From Pseudobutyrivibrio sp. 49 (GTDB taxonomy: Bacteria; Bacillota; Clostridia; Lachnospirales; Lachnospiraceae), in the NCBI RefSeq assembly GCF_900100545.1, contig NZ_FNDP01000006.1:62001-126000 (forward strand): 64,000 bases of DNA, written 5' to 3'. The number at the start of each line of letters is the position of its first letter. The first letter of the stretch is position 1. The position numbers and the translations under genes are program-made. Under the pieces are notes generated by a model that did no database searches, had not been told where the DNA came from, and worked only from the letters and a program-made list of their open reading frames with translations. Shown here piece after piece: positions 61,594 to 64,000 of this stretch.

Positions 61594-63279
61594 CTAAAAA
61601 ATCTTCGCACTAAACTTATCTACAATTTCCTTAACTACTCCATCCTCAAATGGTGTCTTAAGACCTACCTTCTTAAGCATGTTTGTATAGTAATCACTAC
61701 CTGAAAGCTTGCAAAGGGCAAGATAATGTTCCCATGCCTCCTTGTAATCCTCATCCATCCATACCTTAAACTGCATTGCTACGATTGAAGCAAGTACATA
61801 ATCAATGTAATAGAATGGCACATCAAAGATGTGAAGCTGCTTCTGCCAGAATCCACCAAGATTCCAGAACTCATTCTCAGAGAAATCAATGTATGGTCTG
61901 TACTGCTGCTCAAGCTTCTTCCATGTTTCCTTACGCTGGGCTGGAGTCATTTCTGGATTGTCGTATACGATATGCTGGAACTCATCAACCATTGTTCCGT
62001 ATGGAAGGAAAGTGCTGGCATCCTCAATATGCATCTCGAAGTAATCCTCGAATCTGTCTCCGAAGAAGTTCTTCATCCATCCATATGTGAAATATTCCAT
62101 AGACATTGAGTGAATCTCCGCTGTCTCCATACCAAGCTCATTATGCTCATTAATCTCATCATCACGAACCACATATGCCTGGAATGCATGACCACACTCA
62201 TGTGTGATTACATCTACATCACCACTTGTTCCATTGAAATTGGCATAGATAAATGGAGCTTTGTAGTTTGCAAGATATGTCTGGTATCCACCAGCAGCTT
62301 TATTTTTGCGACCAAATACATCGAATAATTCATGCTTCATCATGAAATCCATGAATTCCTTTGTCTCAGGGCTAAGCTCGGAATACATATCCTGACCACT
62401 CTTAAGGATTTCCTCTGGAGTACCTGTAGGCTTTGGATTTCCATTTAAGAAATATACGCCAAGCTCGGTAGCCTGAAGCTTTTCAAGACCAAGTCTCTTA
62501 GCGCGCTTTTCAGCAAGCTTTCCAACAAAAGGAACAAAGTATTCCTTGATCTGCTTTCTGAAATTCTCTACATCCTTTGGACCGTAGCTGTTTCTGTGCA
62601 TTCTGCAATATGCAAGCTCTGTGTAAGAAGAAAAACCTAAAAGCTTAGCCTGCTTTGTTCTATTCTTTACCATCTTGTCATAGATTTCATCGATTTCAGG
62701 AGTAACACTCATGAACCAATCAGAAACGGCCTTCTGAGCCTTCTTTCTAACCTCACGATCCTTGTTAGTTGTAAATGGAGTCATGAGAGAAAGGTTATAG
62801 GTCTCACCTTCGTACTCAATCTTTGCAGTAGCAATAAGCTTATCGTAGCGGGATGCAAGAGCATTTTCTTCCTGCATAAGAGGAATTACATCATCGTTAA
62901 CTGACTTTGCATCGAGCTCAGCATTCTTGAAAAATACAGGTCCAAGCTTTGTCTCAAGGAAATCCTTGTATGGTGATGCTGCAAGAACATTGTTATATTT
63001 AATAGTTGCATTGCTTAATCTAGGGATAACCTCATCAAAATAATCGTTTTCTTTCTCATAGAATTCGTCTGTATTATCAGCATCATGTCTGATGTAGGCG
63101 ATATTATATGCTGTATCAAAATCATTAGCTAGCTTGTAAAATTCCTTGTGAATCTCAAACTGCTCCTCACCAGATTTAGCAGCCTGCTGACGTTCAATCA
63201 GCTCGGCGATAGTCTTTTCAAATGCGTCAATATCAGGACGCTCATATGGTAAATCTTTAAACTTAAAATCCATAATCAT
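61594..63279 (-). CDS. M3 family oligoendopeptidase
   Basis: A 561-aa PepF-like zinc endopeptidase acting on short peptides in the cytosol. The zinc motif is HECGH in DVITHECGHAFQAYV (about residue 361), with the third ligand Glu about 25 residues later (GMETAEIHSMSMEYF). GGAGAAGA precedes the start; the second ATG (63273) is equally possible. It is the first gene of the operon with the histidine phosphatase and msrA. Confidence 0.95.
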   Translation of the reverse strand: MIMDFKFKDLPYERPDIDAFEKTIAELIERQQAAKSGEEQFEIHKEFYKLANDFDTAYNIAYIRHDADNTDEFYEKENDYFDEVIPRLSNATIKYNNVLAASPYKDFLETKLGPVFFKNAELDAKSVNDDVIPLMQEENALASRYDKLIATAKIEYEGETYNLSLMTPFTTNKDREVRKKAQKAVSDWFMSVTPEIDEIYDKMVKNRTKQAKLLGFSSYTELAYCRMHRNSYGPKDVENFRKQIKEYFVPFVGKLAEKRAKRLGLEKLQATELGVYFLNGNPKPTGTPEEILKSGQDMYSELSPETKEFMDFMMKHELFDVFGRKNKAAGGYQTYLANYKAPFIYANFNGTSGDVDVITHECGHAFQAYVVRDDEINEHNELGMETAEIHSMSMEYFTYGWMKNFFGDRFEDYFEMHIEDASTFLPYGTMVDEFQHIVYDNPEMTPAQRKETWKKLEQQYRPYIDFSENEFWNLGGFWQKQLHIFDVPFYYIDYVLASIVAMQFKVWMDEDYKEAWEHYLALCKLSGSDYYTNMLKKVGLKTPFEDGVVKEIVDKFSAKIF

Positions 63280-63323
63280 TCTTCTCCTTCTGTAAATTTA
63301 GCTAGCTGCTATTTTAACACAAG

Positions 63324-63350
63324 AAAAGGACTATGCACAGTGCATAGTCC
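63324..63350 (-). terminator. Terminator of the second chemotaxis receptor
   Basis: GGACTATGCAC (63328-63338) and GTGCATAGTCC (63340-63350) form a near-perfect palindrome with a central A, followed on the minus strand by TTTTCTT. A tight turn will open some central pairs. Confidence 0.85.
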
Positions 63351-63375
63351 CTTTCAACTTTTCAAGAAGGATATT

Positions 63376-64000
63376 TTATAAATCAGTAAGCGGTGCAATC
63401 TGCTCGAGAACATGGTTCATATCCTCGAACATAAATCCCTTCTGGGTAATCAAGGTCTTGATATCTGAGATATCGTTTGTAACTGTATCAAAGTATCTTC
63501 TTGAATCGTCAATGTTATCAGAGATTGAATTGATTGAAGTCTCACAATTCTGGAATACCTCACCCATCTGCTCACTCTGCTCTGTAACCTCATCAGCTAC
63601 AGTCTTGATATTTCCAACAACCTCCTGCGTCTCAACAACTCTCTGGTGTGATGTCTCGATAGCTTCCTTTGTATGGCCTACCGACTCTACTAGACGGTTA
63701 TTGTTTTCATCAAGCTCCTTCATACTATCAAATACAGATGTAACAACACTCTGAATCTCGGTTGAAAGATTTGTTACCTCGTCAGCAACAACGGCAAAGC
63801 CTCGTCCTGCCTCACCAGCACGGGCTGCTTCAATTGATGCATTAAGAGCAAGAAGATTTGTCTGCTTTGCAAAGCCACCAATCTGCTCTACCTTCTCACG
63901 AATATCATCAAAGCTCTTCTGGAATGCTGCAAACACTTCCTCCACCTCTGCGATGGTAGCTGATACATCTCCAGTACTCTGATCAACCTTTTCCATTCCA
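63376..64000 (-). CDS. Methyl-accepting chemotaxis protein, C-terminal part (cut by window edge)
   Basis: The C-terminal 206 residues of a signalling domain. The hairpin-tip region [20 protein letters not shown], then [20 protein letters not shown], is the canonical CheA/CheW contact site. The remainder is a helical coiled coil ([20 protein letters not shown]). The C-terminus ends [12 protein letters not shown], with no pentapeptide tether for CheR. The sensor part lies outside the window. It is read alongside the nearby M3 operon but stops before its own terminator. Confidence 0.93.
   Translation of the reverse strand, partial: GMEKVDQSTGDVSATIAEVEEVFAAFQKSFDDIREKVEQIGGFAKQTNLLALNASIEAARAGEAGRGFAVVADEVTNLSTEIQSVVTSVFDSMKELDENNNRLVESVGHTKEAIETSHQRVVETQEVVGNIKTVADEVTEQSEQMGEVFQNCETSINSISDNIDDSRRYFDTVTNDISDIKTLITQKGFMFEDMNHVLEQIAPLTDL

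Noticed and set aside
1-64000. tRNA or rRNA genes
   Set aside because: I found no tRNA cloverleaf or rRNA-like sequence in the intergenic regions I examined, most of which are short and AT-rich; a covariance search would be needed to exclude it.

Overview
The window looks like a chromosomal segment of a motile, plant-fibre-degrading member of the Lachnospiraceae, most like Butyrivibrio or Pseudobutyrivibrio. This rests on an AT-rich sequence with strong GGAGG ribosome sites, a modular GH10 xylanase, a GH5-like protein, a flagellin lysine methylase, two chemotaxis receptors, PPi-type phosphofructokinase, DUF4250, DUF975, and an FtsA-like protein with a long C-terminal extension. The genus assignment is inference from gene content. 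I see no rRNA, tRNA, transposase, phage genes or CRISPR array. Most genes are on the minus strand.

Layout from left to right. 1-5.2 kb: recO (cut by the edge), era, an M16C zinc peptidase and an MscS channel. 5.2-13.2 kb: a compact minus-strand operon leuB-ilvD-ilvB-serC-serA-DUF1015 joining branched-chain and serine synthesis. 13.2-23.9 kb: a BirA-type regulator lacking its C-terminal domain, a run of small membrane and hypothetical proteins, a divergent Crp/Fnr-DUF438 module, an S41 peptidase, and divergent bioB/bioY around a clear BirA operator. 24-28 kb: AlkD-like repair protein, isoprenylcysteine-methyltransferase-like protein, a degenerate solitary ABC ATPase, and a chemotaxis receptor whose leader is a long terminator-like hairpin and whose start lies across an A8 tract. 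28-33 kb: an amidase, the PTS-type dihydroxyacetone kinase operon dhaLMK, an LD-carboxypeptidase and a precorrin-2 dehydrogenase. 33-38.2 kb: the secreted xylanase flanked by a roughly 48-bp direct repeat, a papain/C39-like protein, a lipoprotein, a coiled-coil protein, and a six-copy 53-bp tandem hairpin array.

38.2-50.6 kb is a long minus-strand block: a membrane-anchored GH5-like protein, Xaa-Pro aminopeptidase, polA, DUF975, coaE, FtsA-like protein, a WalJ-like hydrolase, and the ACT-domain/UPF0210 pair. 50.6-64 kb holds a small XRE regulator with an unknown basic partner behind a perfect 24-bp palindrome, PPi-phosphofructokinase, recJ, pta, an AAA ATPase/PD-(D/E)XK gene behind two 47-bp inverted repeats, CapA, flagellin methylase, a MIF-like tautomerase, msrA, a histidine phosphatase, an M3 oligopeptidase, and a second chemotaxis receptor cut by the edge.

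The most unusual signals are the 53-bp tandem hairpin array, the chemotaxis-receptor leader and homopolymer, the GH5 protein with Gln in place of the catalytic nucleophile, the truncated BirA, the nested inverted repeats before the ATPase-nuclease, and DUF1015 as a candidate for a missing step in the serine operon.
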